Positions 1-8,713 of a stretch of 64,000 bases of DNA are shown here, one piece after another. This DNA comes from Firm-04 sp946413695 (GTDB lineage: Bacteria > Bacillota > Clostridia > Oscillospirales > Ruminococcaceae). The translations under genes and the position numbers were made by a program. The stretch is taken from NCBI GenBank assembly GCA_946413695.1, contig CAMKLV010000006.1:1-64000 (forward strand). The letters are read 5' to 3'. Every line of letters starts with the position of its first letter. The stretch's first letter is position 1. The notes under the pieces were generated by a model that saw nothing but the letters and a program-made list of their open reading frames with translations, did not search any database and was not told the origin of the DNA.

Positions 1-169
1 TCATCAACTCTACAAATGTACTTTCCGCCATATCTTCTGCTGTATGAATATTCTGAACATAACTATTTAAGTATAGTATCAAACCTGTCTGGTAGGTACA
101 GATGATCTCATACAGCCCCTCATTGTCGCCCGCAAGGAAACGGCGGTAGCTACTTTCGCCGTTATCCAT
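1..169 (-). CDS. ECF-type RNA polymerase sigma factor, N-terminal part
   Basis: The first 56 codons of a gene that runs off the left edge. It starts at ATG 169, eight bases after a GAGGAGG ribosome binding site. The sequence begins MDNGESSYRRFLAGDNEGLY and continues with a region like sigma-70 region 2 (YLNSYVQN, then HTAEDMAESTFVELM), the core-binding helix of ECF sigma factors. Region 4 and any cognate anti-sigma gene would lie outside the window, so specificity cannot be judged. The assignment is from family resemblance of a short fragment. Confidence 0.7.
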   Translation of the reverse strand, partial: MDNGESSYRRFLAGDNEGLYEIICTYQTGLILYLNSYVQNIHTAEDMAESTFVELM

Positions 170-331
170 GTGGGGATTCCTCCTCTCAAGGGTATTATCT
201 TACCCTTTCACTTATTAGTACCATTTTTCTCGAAAATGGCGAAGTAAAATTTGAAAAAAATTTGTAAATCCGTCAAGTTTGTCATGTCTGCACAAATATT
301 ATATCATAAAGTTAGCTGAATTGCAATATAG

Positions 332-370
332 AAAAGCAGGGTGGGCTTATCATTAGCTCACTCTGCTTTT
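332..370. terminator. Stem-loop, likely bidirectional terminator
   Basis: A 15-bp stem, AAAAGCAGGGTGGGC pairing with GCTCACTCTGCTTTT through two G-U pairs, with a 9-base loop. A-rich and T-rich flanks let it work in both directions. It lies in the otherwise gene-free stretch 170-764. Confidence 0.6.
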
Positions 371-508
371 TGCTTAGCTTCTATTATCGAATTTAGCTCT
401 GCTTGCTGTTAGGGTTACTTAATGGATATTTGACATTGTCCTACATAATCTCACCCCATCACTTTTATTTATATTATCAGTCATTAGCTATCCGTGAAAA
501 CATTTCTC

Positions 509-721
509 CACACTCAACCCTACATATCAATCAAAATATTTGATAAGTTTGTTTTTCTTCGATTCTACGCACTTTTCACTCTCCGACAACATTTTGACGC
601 ACTACCAAAAGCCGATTATCATTTTGACGCACTAACCTCAGTGTGCAGAAATGTTGTCAGCCGTTTTTAGTGCGTAGATGTCTTTCCGAATACAGCAAAA
701 ACCATACCGGGGTTGAGTGTG
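509..721. repeat. 213-bp palindromic MITE-like element
   Basis: The stretch opens with CACACTCAACCC (509-520) and closes with its exact complement GGGTTGAGTGTG (710-721), a 12-bp perfect terminal inverted repeat. Inside, TCTACGCACT and GACAACATTT in the left half reappear inverted in the right half. ATTTTGACGCACTA occurs twice as a direct repeat (591-604 and 621-634). It has no open reading frame and is AT-richer than the following gene. A small non-autonomous transposable element is the simplest reading. No clear target-site duplication is visible. The rest of 170-764 holds only the stem-loop at 332-370. Confidence 0.45.
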
Positions 722-764
722 CAGTTTAACTGTATAGTCGAAAACTGCCGTAAAATCGGGCTTT

Positions 765-2177
765 TCAGCTTTCATTCCTTGACATCAATACTACGCACTC
801 AACGTGCCCCGTCCGCGGGAAGAAATCTGCGGGGCGCAGGACATTGAGCGTATATCCTTTTCCGCAGAGATACGCCGCGTCGCGCGCAGCCGTTGTCGGA
901 TTGCACGAGATCATGACAATCCGTTTCGGGGACATCGTCAGGCAGGCATCGAGCGTGACCGTGTCGCAGCCCTTGCGCGGCGGATCAAGCACAATGATAT
1001 CCGGATGTGTGCCCTCGGCGGCAAATTTCGCCGCGATATCGCCGGCGTCTCCGGCATAGAACGCCGCATTCGCGATGCCGGCGCGCTTTGCATTCTGCTT
1101 TGCATCCGCGACCGCCTGCGGCACAACCTCCACGCCGATCACCCTGCCGACTGCATCCGCCATTGAAAGCCCGATTGCGCCGGCGCCGCAGTAAAGATCA
1201 AGCAGCAGCTCGTTTTTCTGCGGATCGGCAAGCCGCTTCGCCTCTGCAAAGAGCCGCTCCGCCTGCGCCGTGTTGACCTGATAAAAGCTCTGCGGACTCA
1301 GCCGCACCGGCACACCGCAAAGCGTATCCGCGATGGTTTCTTCGCCGCAGAGACAGACGGTCTTTTTGCCGAGAATGACATTTGTTCTCGCGGGATTGAT
1401 ATTGAGCATCACGGAGCGGATATCGGGGAACTGCTGCATCAGAGTGTCGCCGAGTGTCCGCAGCTGTGCCGTGATCGCCGCTGACTGCTTCGCCGCGACA
1501 AAGCAGACCATGATCTCGCCGCTGTGATAGCCCTGCCGCAGATACAGATGCCGCAGAACCCCGCTGCCCGATTCTTCGTCATAGGGCGTGAGTGCGGCGA
1601 ATTCCGGCTGCGCAAGCTGCTTTTCGCACATGCGCAGGATATCCCCGAACGCCTTGTGCTGCAGCTGACAGTCCGTGACAGGGATCAGGCGGTGCGAGCG
1701 CGGCGCATAGAAGCCGAAGCGGGGGGCGCCTGTCTCCGGATCGGTGCCGCAGGGATACTGCGCCTTGTTGCGGTATCCGGCGGGGGATTCTGCGCCGTAG
1801 ATCGGGAGCAGCGTTTCCGGCTCGAGATGCCCGATGCGCGTGAATGCATCGCTGACGATCTGTGCCTTGATGCGGCACTCCGCCTCATAGGTGATATGCT
1901 GAAAGACGCATCCGCCGCATTTCGGATACACGCTGCACTGCGGCGCGGTGCGGTCCGGCGAGGGCGTATGCATCTGCTCGATGATGCCGTATGCGAGATT
2001 TTTCTGCACCTTGACGATCCGCACATCCGCTTCATCGCCGGGCGCTGCATGAGAAACAAATACTGCAAGACCGCAGAAGTGTCCAACGCCTTGGCCTTCT
2101 GCGGTCATACCGGTGATATTGAGCGGAATGATCTGATTCTTGCGGAGCAGCGGTGCTTCCTTGCCGCCGCGGCTCAT
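765..2177 (-). CDS. rlmD: 23S rRNA (uracil-5-)-methyltransferase, RlmD/RlmCD (RumA) family
   Basis: A 470-residue SAM-dependent enzyme forming 5-methyluridine in 23S rRNA. An N-terminal TRAM domain spans about residues 12-68. Four cysteines (C81, C87, C90, C170) match the 4Fe-4S site of the family. The C-terminal Rossmann domain has DLYCGAGAIGLS for SAM binding, DPPRKGC, and the catalytic SCNP cysteine (C425). Length is normal for RumA-type enzymes. Its ATG overlaps the stop of the zinc-ribbon gene by four bases, so it is the last gene of a translationally coupled operon starting with the flippase. Firmicute members often modify both U747 and U1939, so RlmD versus RlmCD is not decided by sequence. 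Confidence 0.9.
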   Translation of the reverse strand: MSRGGKEAPLLRKNQIIPLNITGMTAEGQGVGHFCGLAVFVSHAAPGDEADVRIVKVQKNLAYGIIEQMHTPSPDRTAPQCSVYPKCGGCVFQHITYEAECRIKAQIVSDAFTRIGHLEPETLLPIYGAESPAGYRNKAQYPCGTDPETGAPRFGFYAPRSHRLIPVTDCQLQHKAFGDILRMCEKQLAQPEFAALTPYDEESGSGVLRHLYLRQGYHSGEIMVCFVAAKQSAAITAQLRTLGDTLMQQFPDIRSVMLNINPARTNVILGKKTVCLCGEETIADTLCGVPVRLSPQSFYQVNTAQAERLFAEAKRLADPQKNELLLDLYCGAGAIGLSMADAVGRVIGVEVVPQAVADAKQNAKRAGIANAAFYAGDAGDIAAKFAAEGTHPDIIVLDPPRKGCDTVTLDACLTMSPKRIVMISCNPTTAARDAAYLCGKGYTLNVLRPADFFPRTGHVECVVLMSRNES

Positions 2178-2527
2178 TTGAGCTGTGCGCCGCAGCCCGG
2201 GCAGAACGAATCCTGTGCAGAATTCAGCTTGCCGCAGGTCGGGCAGGTGACAGTGCCGCCGCGCTGCGAGCTCTGCTCCATCGAGAGCTGCTGCTGCCGC
2301 AGTTCGGTGATCTTCTGGATCAGCATGTTGATTTCATCCATGCTGCTGACGCCGTTGACAGCGGCTTCATATTCCGCTCTGCCGAGGCGGCGGTAGTAAT
2401 CGTTGAGCTGGGAGCGCAGCTTGCCGCGCTCATAAAATCCTTTCGAGCCTTCGAGCACATCTGCGGTGCGCTGAGCTGCCGTATCAAAGACGGAACGCAG
2501 TCCGTTCATGGTGTCATCAAGTTTCAT
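2174..2527 (-). CDS. Small zinc-ribbon protein
   Basis: A 117-residue soluble protein. Residues 1-85 are predicted helical and charged, probably coiled coil (region from FYERGKLRSQLNDYYRRLG to ITELRQQQLSMEQ). The C-terminus carries a zinc ribbon with CPTCG and CPGCG cysteine pairs spaced 12 residues apart. The start is fixed by AAAGGAGATC upstream of ATG 2527. It overlaps the rRNA methyltransferase start by four bases (ATGA). Proteins of this build are common in Ruminococcaceae and have no assigned function. Confidence 0.7.
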   Translation of the reverse strand: MKLDDTMNGLRSVFDTAAQRTADVLEGSKGFYERGKLRSQLNDYYRRLGRAEYEAAVNGVSSMDEINMLIQKITELRQQQLSMEQSSQRGGTVTCPTCGKLNSAQDSFCPGCGAQLK

Positions 2528-2554
2528 TCGGATGATCTCCTTTCAGGTTTGGGA

Positions 2555-2986
2555 TTACTGTTCAAATCTCCACGGGGAACCCTTGGTGGATTTCTTATTG
2601 GTCGAGGGTTCGGTTTCTTTCATCATGACTGCAAACATCACAATATTCCAGAGGATGAACACGCAGCAGATGATCGCAACGATCCAGAACGGAACATGGA
2701 GCAGGATCGCGACCGTGAAGCCGACCAGCTGCACAATCGCAAGGATAAAGGTCACAAGCTTAATGCCCATCCATTTTTTGTAGTCGCCCTGAAATTTGGT
2801 CAGGTACTGTTCGATATAGGTCTGACGGAAGCGGGCAAAGCCCTTTGCCTCCTCCTTGTGCTTCAGTGCGTTTTTCTGTTTCTTGCTGCCGAGGAAAATT
2901 CCCCAGATGAGATCGCGCATGATTGCGTAATTGATCAGTGTCAGTGCGACAGGTATCATTGCGAATAAAATAGAACGGGCGTCCAT
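2555..2986 (-). CDS. Small membrane protein of unknown function
   Basis: 143 residues. The start is taken at ATG 2986 (MDARSILF) because TTTGGAGG precedes it by nine bases; a longer open frame reaching 3046 has no such signal. One transmembrane segment lies at the N-terminus (ILFAMIPVALTLINYAIM) and two near the C-terminus (FILAIVQLVGFTVAILL, FWIVAIICCVFILWNIVMF), with a charged cytoplasmic stretch between them (KKQKNALKHKEEAKGF). It sits between the flippase and the zinc-ribbon gene with short gaps and is probably co-transcribed. No family is recognised. Confidence 0.65.
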   Translation of the reverse strand: MDARSILFAMIPVALTLINYAIMRDLIWGIFLGSKKQKNALKHKEEAKGFARFRQTYIEQYLTKFQGDYKKWMGIKLVTFILAIVQLVGFTVAILLHVPFWIVAIICCVFILWNIVMFAVMMKETEPSTNKKSTKGSPWRFEQ

Positions 2987-3045
2987 GGTTGATAAACCTC
3001 CAAAATTGATTTTTATTTCTTCCGCATGCCGAGCGGGGGAGAACA

Positions 3046-4485
3046 TTAGGATCGGCGCTTGAGGATCTTGTTTGCCGTTGCGAGCAGCGGCTTGAAGTTG
3101 AACGCGGTGAGCGCCAGCAGTTCAACGCCGAGCACGATCGGGACTAAGCCCTTCCACTGTGCATAGTCAGCGGCGGTGACATCGGTGTGGCTGATTGCAT
3201 TGCACATCAGGAACAGGATCACAACATTGACCACCGTCCGCAGATTGGAAACATGGAACGGAACATAGCGCCGCGCATCAAACAGACGGATCACATAGCA
3301 GACAACATAGCTTGTAAAGGTGGCAATGATCGCGCCCTGCACCGCAAACATCGGGATCAGGACCGCATTGAGCACCAGATTGACAACCGCCGCAACAAGA
3401 CTGGTCCAGAAGCTGTTTCGGGTGTGCTTTGTGACCGTGTAGATGCTGGAGAAGAACTGGTTATAGCACATCATCAGCACCGCGATGACCAGCACCGGCG
3501 TGTAGAGATATGCATGTTCATAGGCAGGGTCCTTGTCTGTTTTGATCAGGAAAAAGGAGAGAATCTGATCAAATGCGATGATGCAGCCCGCTGCCAGTGT
3601 CAGCAGCGCCTGATAGGCATCATAGACCTGCGCATAGAATTTTGATTTGCTGTCGGAATCGTTCTCGGCGATTGCGCTCATATTCCACGCCTGATAGAAG
3701 ATCGTCGAGACCATTGCAAGCAGGTTCGGGATTTTTGTCGCTGCGCCGTAGACGCCTGCCTCCGTCGCATTGACAATCGCCTTGACGAAGATACGGTCAG
3801 AGAAGCCGGTAATCAGCCAGAGCTCCGCAGTCGGGATCAGCGGCAGCGAAAAGCGCAGCATCGTTTCGAGCAGTTCCTTGTCAATATACTTGAAACTGAA
3901 GAATCTGCCGTGCTTTGCAATGCACCAGACACCGATGCCGGAGACCGTATCGGCAAACATATTCGAGAGCATGAAGCCCGTGATGCCGAGCTTCAGCTTT
4001 GCAATCAGGATGACATTTGCGATGAAGAACATCAGCGTGCAGATGATGCCGTCCGCCGCAAAGAGCTTCACCATGCCGCGCGCTCTTGCAAACTGCGCCG
4101 ATAGCTGCCGGAAGCAGGAGCAAAGCACAAAGCCGATCAGCAGGGGAACATGCGGCCGGATGTCGCTGTAAAGCAGCAGCAGCGGTGACAGCACGAGAAA
4201 ACCGATGCCGCCCGTCATCATAATGACGGCTGCATTGGAGAAAACGGATTTCTGCTCGTAGTTTTTATCCAGTCCGTAGCGGATGATCGCATCTGCAATG
4301 GACATGCTGACCAGCGGGATCAGCATATTGGCGCAGGTCTCGAGGATTTCCTTTGTATTGAACACAAAGGCGCCGTCGAAGAACTTGGTGTACAGACGCG
4401 TAAGCAGAAACGCCAGAATCTTGGAGCCGAAGCTGCCGATCGCAAACACGACCGTGTTCAGCGCCAGCGTTTTATATTTATTCAT
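3046..4485 (-). CDS. Polysaccharide biosynthesis flippase (MATE/PST, Wzx-like)
   Basis: A 479-residue integral membrane protein with about 12-14 hydrophobic segments. The start (NTVVFAIGSFGSKILAFLL) is typical of O-antigen and lipid-linked sugar flippases of the MOP superfamily. These move undecaprenyl-linked sugars across the membrane. No glycosyltransferase genes adjoin it, so its substrate is unknown. The ATG at 4485 follows AAAGGATTG, and a good promoter lies 45-75 bases upstream. It is the first gene of the four-gene minus-strand operon ending in the rRNA methyltransferase. Confidence 0.8.
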   Translation of the reverse strand: MNKYKTLALNTVVFAIGSFGSKILAFLLTRLYTKFFDGAFVFNTKEILETCANMLIPLVSMSIADAIIRYGLDKNYEQKSVFSNAAVIMMTGGIGFLVLSPLLLLYSDIRPHVPLLIGFVLCSCFRQLSAQFARARGMVKLFAADGIICTLMFFIANVILIAKLKLGITGFMLSNMFADTVSGIGVWCIAKHGRFFSFKYIDKELLETMLRFSLPLIPTAELWLITGFSDRIFVKAIVNATEAGVYGAATKIPNLLAMVSTIFYQAWNMSAIAENDSDSKSKFYAQVYDAYQALLTLAAGCIIAFDQILSFFLIKTDKDPAYEHAYLYTPVLVIAVLMMCYNQFFSSIYTVTKHTRNSFWTSLVAAVVNLVLNAVLIPMFAVQGAIIATFTSYVVCYVIRLFDARRYVPFHVSNLRTVVNVVILFLMCNAISHTDVTAADYAQWKGLVPIVLGVELLALTAFNFKPLLATANKILKRRS

Positions 4486-4529
4486 TCAGACAATCCTTTT
4501 TGTGAATTACCATACGGATATACAAATCT

Positions 4530-4558
4530 ATTATACCAGAATTTTGCCCGTTCGTCAA
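4530..4558 (-). promoter_or_regulatory. Sigma-A promoter of the flippase operon
   Basis: Read on the minus strand: TTGACG, 17-base spacer, TATAAT. It lies about 45 bases before the flippase start. Confidence 0.7.
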
Positions 4559-4589
4559 CTGTTTTTTGCAAACATAAGCAGCACGGATT

Positions 4590-4700
4590 GAAATGAGAAA
4601 TGAGAAATGAGAAATTGCGGTGTCCGCTGTGCGGACGATTTTAATAATCATGCGCGCAGCGCATACCGCATCTTCTCACTCCTATCTCCTCACTCCTAAC
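4590..4700. repeat. Dispersed repeat family 3, copy 1
   Basis: Contains tandem GAGAAAT units followed by TGCGGTGTCCGC and TGTGCGGACGATTTT, ending in TCTTCTCACTCC and CTCCTCACTCCTAAC. The first part recurs at 31071-31140 and the last part at 29272-29334. The GAGAAATGAGAAA start and TTCTCACTCC end are partly complementary, so the unit can fold into a hairpin. Confidence 0.55.
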
Positions 4701-4714
4701 TATATTAGAAACAG

Positions 4715-4743
4715 TTGCTTTTTGCGGGAGAATGTGCTATAAT
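4715..4743 (+). promoter_or_regulatory. Sigma-A promoter of the M16 peptidase/lgt operon
   Basis: TTGCTT, 17-base spacer, TATAAT, directly after the family 3 repeat and 51 bases before the first gene. Confidence 0.65.
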
Positions 4744-4794
4744 AACTATGTATTGCCGAAAGGCGGTCAGTATCGAATGAAAGGAGCGCATGCC

Positions 4795-6072
4795 ATGCCG
4801 GAACATCTGATCGGAAACGGCATCCGATATTCTGAGATTCACGATCCGAAATTCCGGAGTTGTCTGCTGACGCTCCAGTTCTATATCCCGCGCGACCGGA
4901 TGACAGCGCCGGTGCATGCGCTGCTGCCCGATCTGCTGACGGCATCCTCGGCGGCGTTTCCGTCCGTGCGCGAAATGACGCTGCAGCTCGAATCGCTTTA
5001 TGCCGCGGATTTTATCGCGAAAACCTCGCTCTGCGGCGATGCTGCCGTGCTGGAGTTCACCGCCTCATGGCTCGACGATGCCTTTGCGCTGGACGGCGAA
5101 TCCGTCACGGCGCCGATGCTGGAGCTTGTGACCGGCGCGCTGCTGCACCCCAACGCGGAAAACGGCGCGTTCTGCGATCCCGAATTCCGCATCTGCAAGC
5201 AGAATCTGCTCGATGACATCGACTGCGAGCAGAATGACAAGCGCAGCTACGCGCTCCGCCGCGCCGCCGAGCTGACCTTTGTCGGTGAGCCTGCTGCGAT
5301 TCCGGCGCACGGCACGCGCCCCGAAGCGGAGCGCATCACGCCGGAGCAGGCGTTTGCGGTCTGGCAGGAGATTCTGCGGACAGCGTTCATCGAGATCGCT
5401 GCCGTGACGCCGAACCCCCGACCGGAAATCGAAACGCAGCTGGCTGCCGCATTCCGCACGCTGGAACGTCAGCCGGTGCCGGTCACATTCGATGCGCCGA
5501 GCCCTCTGCATGAGCCGGTGTGCCGTGAGACCGAGCGGATGCCCCTCGGGCAGACCAAGCTTGTGCTGACATATAAATATAATAGTATCCGGCGCGAGGT
5601 GCTGCTGATGCTCTGCAGCATTCTCGGGTGGATTGCAGATTCGCTGCTGTTCACAAATCTCCGTGAGCGCTGCGGGCTCTGCTATTACTGTCTGCTTTCC
5701 AATGCAGCGTTCAAGCATACGCTGTTCATAGATATCGGCATTGATGCGGTGAATCTCGAAGCCGTGCTGTCTGCCGCAGATGCACAGATTCGTGCGCTGC
5801 AGACCGGTGACTTCACAGATGATATGATGCAGAAAGCCGTCCTGCGATACGGATTTCAGGCGGCTGCTGCTTCGGATACGATCAGCGACCTTGCCATGCA
5901 GCGGATTCTGAGCCTGCGGCGCGGTGATCTGCGTTCGGGGCAGGAGATCGCTGCGGCGATGGGCAAAGTCACGCGCGCGGAGATCATGGATGCCGCAAAG
6001 CAGCTCAGACCCGATGCGGTTTTTGTGCTGCGCGCGGAACAGGAGGAGGCGGAACCGGATGACGATGACTGA
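4795..6072 (+). CDS. yfmF: M16-family peptidase-like protein YfmF (probably inactive subunit)
   Basis: 425 residues, M16 (pitrilysin/insulinase) fold. The start at ATG 4795 (MPEHLIGNG) is chosen because AAAGGAGCG precedes it; an upstream in-frame ATG lacks a signal. The zinc motif HxxEH is not present, whereas the next gene has it, so this is likely the non-catalytic partner of a heterodimer. YfmF/YfmH pairs are conserved in Firmicutes and linked to the 5-aminopentanol modification of elongation factor P in Bacillus. The R-rich LTNLRERCGLCYY-type segment near residue 290 matches the family. It overlaps yfmH by 14 bases. Confidence 0.8.
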   Translation: MPEHLIGNGIRYSEIHDPKFRSCLLTLQFYIPRDRMTAPVHALLPDLLTASSAAFPSVREMTLQLESLYAADFIAKTSLCGDAAVLEFTASWLDDAFALDGESVTAPMLELVTGALLHPNAENGAFCDPEFRICKQNLLDDIDCEQNDKRSYALRRAAELTFVGEPAAIPAHGTRPEAERITPEQAFAVWQEILRTAFIEIAAVTPNPRPEIETQLAAAFRTLERQPVPVTFDAPSPLHEPVCRETERMPLGQTKLVLTYKYNSIRREVLLMLCSILGWIADSLLFTNLRERCGLCYYCLLSNAAFKHTLFIDIGIDAVNLEAVLSAADAQIRALQTGDFTDDMMQKAVLRYGFQAAAASDTISDLAMQRILSLRRGDLRSGQEIAAAMGKVTRAEIMDAAKQLRPDAVFVLRAEQEEAEPDDDD

Positions 6073-7357
6073 GCTGAAAGATGCAAGCACCGGTGATGTC
6101 TGTCTCCGGATGATACACCCGACAGGGCTTGAAATCCGCGTGATGGAAATGCCGGATTTCAGCACGGCATATGCGCAGTTCGGCGTGAAATTCGGCTCCG
6201 TTTACCGGAAATTCCGGCAGGGGAGCACGGTCACGGAGCTGCCTGCCGGTACCGCGCATTACCTTGAGCACAAGCTCTTTGAAAAAGAGGACGGCGACGT
6301 TGCAAAGAAATTTGCGCTGCTCGGCGCCTCGGTCAATGCGTTCACCGATTTCGACCGCACGGTCTATTACTTCCGCACACAGCAGCACTATTATGAAGCA
6401 CTCGAGCTGCTGCTGCGCTTTGTGCAGAATCCCTATTTCACAGCGGAGACCGTTGAGCGGGAGCGCAATATCATTTTGCAGGAGCTTATGGAGGCGCTCG
6501 ATGATCCCGCCGATCAGGGCTTTATGCACCTGCTCGAAGGGCTCTATCACACATATCCGCTGTACCCGGACGTCCTCGGAACGGCGGAGAGCATCCGGCA
6601 GATTACCGCGGAGACACTGCATCAGAGCCACCGCGCATTTTATCGGCTGCACAATATGGTGCTTTGCTGCGCGGGCAATGTCAGCGCACAGAAAATCCTC
6701 GGAATTGCGGACAAATGCCTGATTCCGGCGCAACCGGTGCAGGCAGAGCCGCTCTTTGCACCCGAGCCCGATCCGCCTGCCGCTGCATACCGCAAATGCA
6801 GGATGGCGGTCGGAAAAACACAGTTTTCGATCGGATTCAAGAGCCGTCCGGTGACCGGCAGAGCGCTGCTGCACGATTCGCTGCTTGCCTCGCTGACCGC
6901 CGATCTGCTGATCGGTTCTGCGGCGCCGCTCTATCAAAGGCTGCTGCATGAGGGGCTCATCAACGATACCTTTGATTCCGACTGCTTTGCAGGCACAGGC
7001 TGGTTCACCGTCATTTTCGAGGGCGAATCCGATGCGCCGGAAGCCGTTTTGCAGGCGCTCTGCGAGGAAATCCGCAGGATGCAGACAGAGGGTATCGACG
7101 AAGCCCTGTTCGCAATCCTGAAAAAGGCTGCCTACGGCGACAGCATCATCGGGATGAACAATCCGGAAGCTGCATGCACCGCCATGCTCGACGCCTATAT
7201 CTGGGGCTGCGAATCGCCCTTTGACCGCACCGCCATGCTCGCAGAGATTACGGCAGAGGATGTGCAGCGCTGTCTGCGTGAACGTTTTTGCAGCGATTCC
7301 GTCTGTCTCTCCGTCACAGAACCTGAATCCACAGGAAAGGAAGAATCAGAATCATGA
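6059..7357 (+). CDS. yfmH: M16-family zinc peptidase YfmH
   Basis: 432 residues. The M16 zinc motif is HYLEH (H67, E70, H71), with the third ligand most likely E142 in the segment ILQELMEALDDP. The start at ATG 6059 overlaps the end of yfmF and follows AGGAGGAGG; ATG 6065 is an alternative. It is probably the catalytic half of the YfmF/YfmH pair. The stop overlaps the lgt ATG by four bases (ATGA), so the three genes are translationally coupled. Confidence 0.85.
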   Translation: MTMTELKDASTGDVCLRMIHPTGLEIRVMEMPDFSTAYAQFGVKFGSVYRKFRQGSTVTELPAGTAHYLEHKLFEKEDGDVAKKFALLGASVNAFTDFDRTVYYFRTQQHYYEALELLLRFVQNPYFTAETVERERNIILQELMEALDDPADQGFMHLLEGLYHTYPLYPDVLGTAESIRQITAETLHQSHRAFYRLHNMVLCCAGNVSAQKILGIADKCLIPAQPVQAEPLFAPEPDPPAAAYRKCRMAVGKTQFSIGFKSRPVTGRALLHDSLLASLTADLLIGSAAPLYQRLLHEGLINDTFDSDCFAGTGWFTVIFEGESDAPEAVLQALCEEIRRMQTEGIDEALFAILKKAAYGDSIIGMNNPEAACTAMLDAYIWGCESPFDRTAMLAEITAEDVQRCLRERFCSDSVCLSVTEPESTGKEESES

Positions 7358-8502
7358 TTTATTCAGCTATGCTCGCTGCGGTTGATCCGAACCGCATCCG
7401 ATTCCCGAAGCTCGGGCTGGAACTGACCGTCAAAAGCACGGCGTTCACCGTTTTCGGCTTCTCGGTCACATGGTACGGCATTCTCATCACCGCCGGCATG
7501 ATGCTTGCGATGCTCTATCTGTTTGCGCGCATCCGCAAATTCGGCATCGACTCCGACCGCGCCATTGACGGCATCATCGGCGGCATCATCGGCGGCATCA
7601 TCGGCGCAAGACTGTACTATGTTCTGTTCCACTGGGATCACTACGCAGGCGACTGGAAAGCGATCTTCAATATCCGGAACGGCGGCCTCGGCATTTACGG
7701 CGGACTGATCGGTGCGCTGCTTGTCGGTTCGATTGTCTGCAAGCTGCGCAAGGTGCGGCTGCTCCCGATGTTCGATATCGTCTCGCTCGGCTTTCTGATC
7801 GGGCAGTGCGTCGGCAGATGGGGCAACTTTACGAATCATGAAGCGTTCGGCGGTAATACAGACAGTATATTCGGCATGACAAGCGGCAAGATTCAGCAGT
7901 GGATTTCCGCAAATTATTCGGACGGCTCCGTGGTTGCGGATCAGCCGGTTCATCCCTGCTTCTTCTATGAATCCATGTGGTGCCTGCTGGGCTTTCTCAT
8001 CCTGCACATTGTCTCGAAGAAGTGGCGCAAGTTCGACGGTCAGATTTTCCTGATGTATGTGATCTGGTACGGCACGGGCAGATTCTTCATCGAATCGCTG
8101 CGCACCGACAGCCTCTACGCAGGCACGGTCAAGATTTCGCAGGTTGTCGCGGTGATTTCCGTGACCGCCGCGCTGGTTCTGCTGCTCATCGGTTTTGCGC
8201 GGACAAAGCGCCTCGGCACGGATTATCAGCTCTATGTCAACACCGAGGAATCGAAGCGCCTGCTTGCCGAAGCCGATGCCCGCGAGGAGGCATGGCAGGA
8301 GAAGCACGGCAAAAAGGAGGCGGAGGCATCCCCGATTCTTGCGGAGGATGCCGATGACAAATCCGAGGAGCAGATCAAAAAGGAGAAGGATGCAAAGATC
8401 GACGCCCTGCTTGATGAGATCGCGGCAAAGGCTGCGGAGGTCAAACAGGAGGCGGCAGAACAGCCCGCCGCGCCCGCACAGGAGGAGCATCCGGAAGCAT
8501 AA
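7354..8502 (+). CDS. lgt: Prolipoprotein diacylglyceryl transferase with charged C-terminal tail
   Basis: 382 residues. Lgt transfers diacylglycerol from phosphatidylglycerol to the lipobox cysteine of prolipoproteins in the membrane. The family signature GRWGNFTNHEAFG is at residues 154-166, preceded by NGGLGIYGGLIG at 109-120. About seven transmembrane segments end near residue 280. After that comes a ~95-residue charged, Ala/Glu/Lys-rich tail predicted to be helical, which most Lgt proteins lack. An in-frame triple GIIG repeat lies at residues 73-84. The tail may be cytoplasmic; its function is unknown. Confidence 0.9.
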   Translation: MIYSAMLAAVDPNRIRFPKLGLELTVKSTAFTVFGFSVTWYGILITAGMMLAMLYLFARIRKFGIDSDRAIDGIIGGIIGGIIGARLYYVLFHWDHYAGDWKAIFNIRNGGLGIYGGLIGALLVGSIVCKLRKVRLLPMFDIVSLGFLIGQCVGRWGNFTNHEAFGGNTDSIFGMTSGKIQQWISANYSDGSVVADQPVHPCFFYESMWCLLGFLILHIVSKKWRKFDGQIFLMYVIWYGTGRFFIESLRTDSLYAGTVKISQVVAVISVTAALVLLLIGFARTKRLGTDYQLYVNTEESKRLLAEADAREEAWQEKHGKKEAEASPILAEDADDKSEEQIKKEKDAKIDALLDEIAAKAAEVKQEAAEQPAAPAQEEHPEA

Positions 8503-8508
8503 ACAGCA

Positions 8509-8539
8509 AGCCGCGGAGCAATGTGTTCCGCGGCTTTTT
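8509..8539 (+). terminator. Intrinsic terminator after lgt (copy 1 of an identical pair)
   Basis: GCCGCGGA, loop around GCAATGTG, TTCCGCGGC, then five T. The same 31 bases recur at 10119-10149 after the dockerin genes. Confidence 0.85.
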
Positions 8540-8612
8540 ATATCCGTTTCTGTCGCTCTGCACAAAACAGCGCGTATAAATTATAACATTCCACAAAATG
8601 CAATCGCAGCCA

Positions 8613-8641
8613 TTGACAGGCACAGTCTGCCATGCTATAAT
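8613..8641 (+). promoter_or_regulatory. Consensus sigma-A promoter of the dockerin gene pair
   Basis: TTGACA, 17-base spacer, TATAAT: a perfect consensus, 73 bases before the start codon. Confidence 0.8.
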
Positions 8642-8713
8642 GAAAATGAGAAGCAGGCTGCAGCCGGAGGGCGGCTGAGCCGTTGCTTTCAGGTAAATAA
8701 GGAGTGAACTGCT

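Noticed and set aside
591..634. Two copies of ATTTTGACGCACTA with 30-base period as a possible CRISPR remnant
   Set aside because: Only two short copies with a 16-base gap, no cas genes, and better explained as part of the palindromic element.
1..760. A second gene in the left intergenic region
   Set aside because: No frame above chance length with a start signal was found between 170 and 764.
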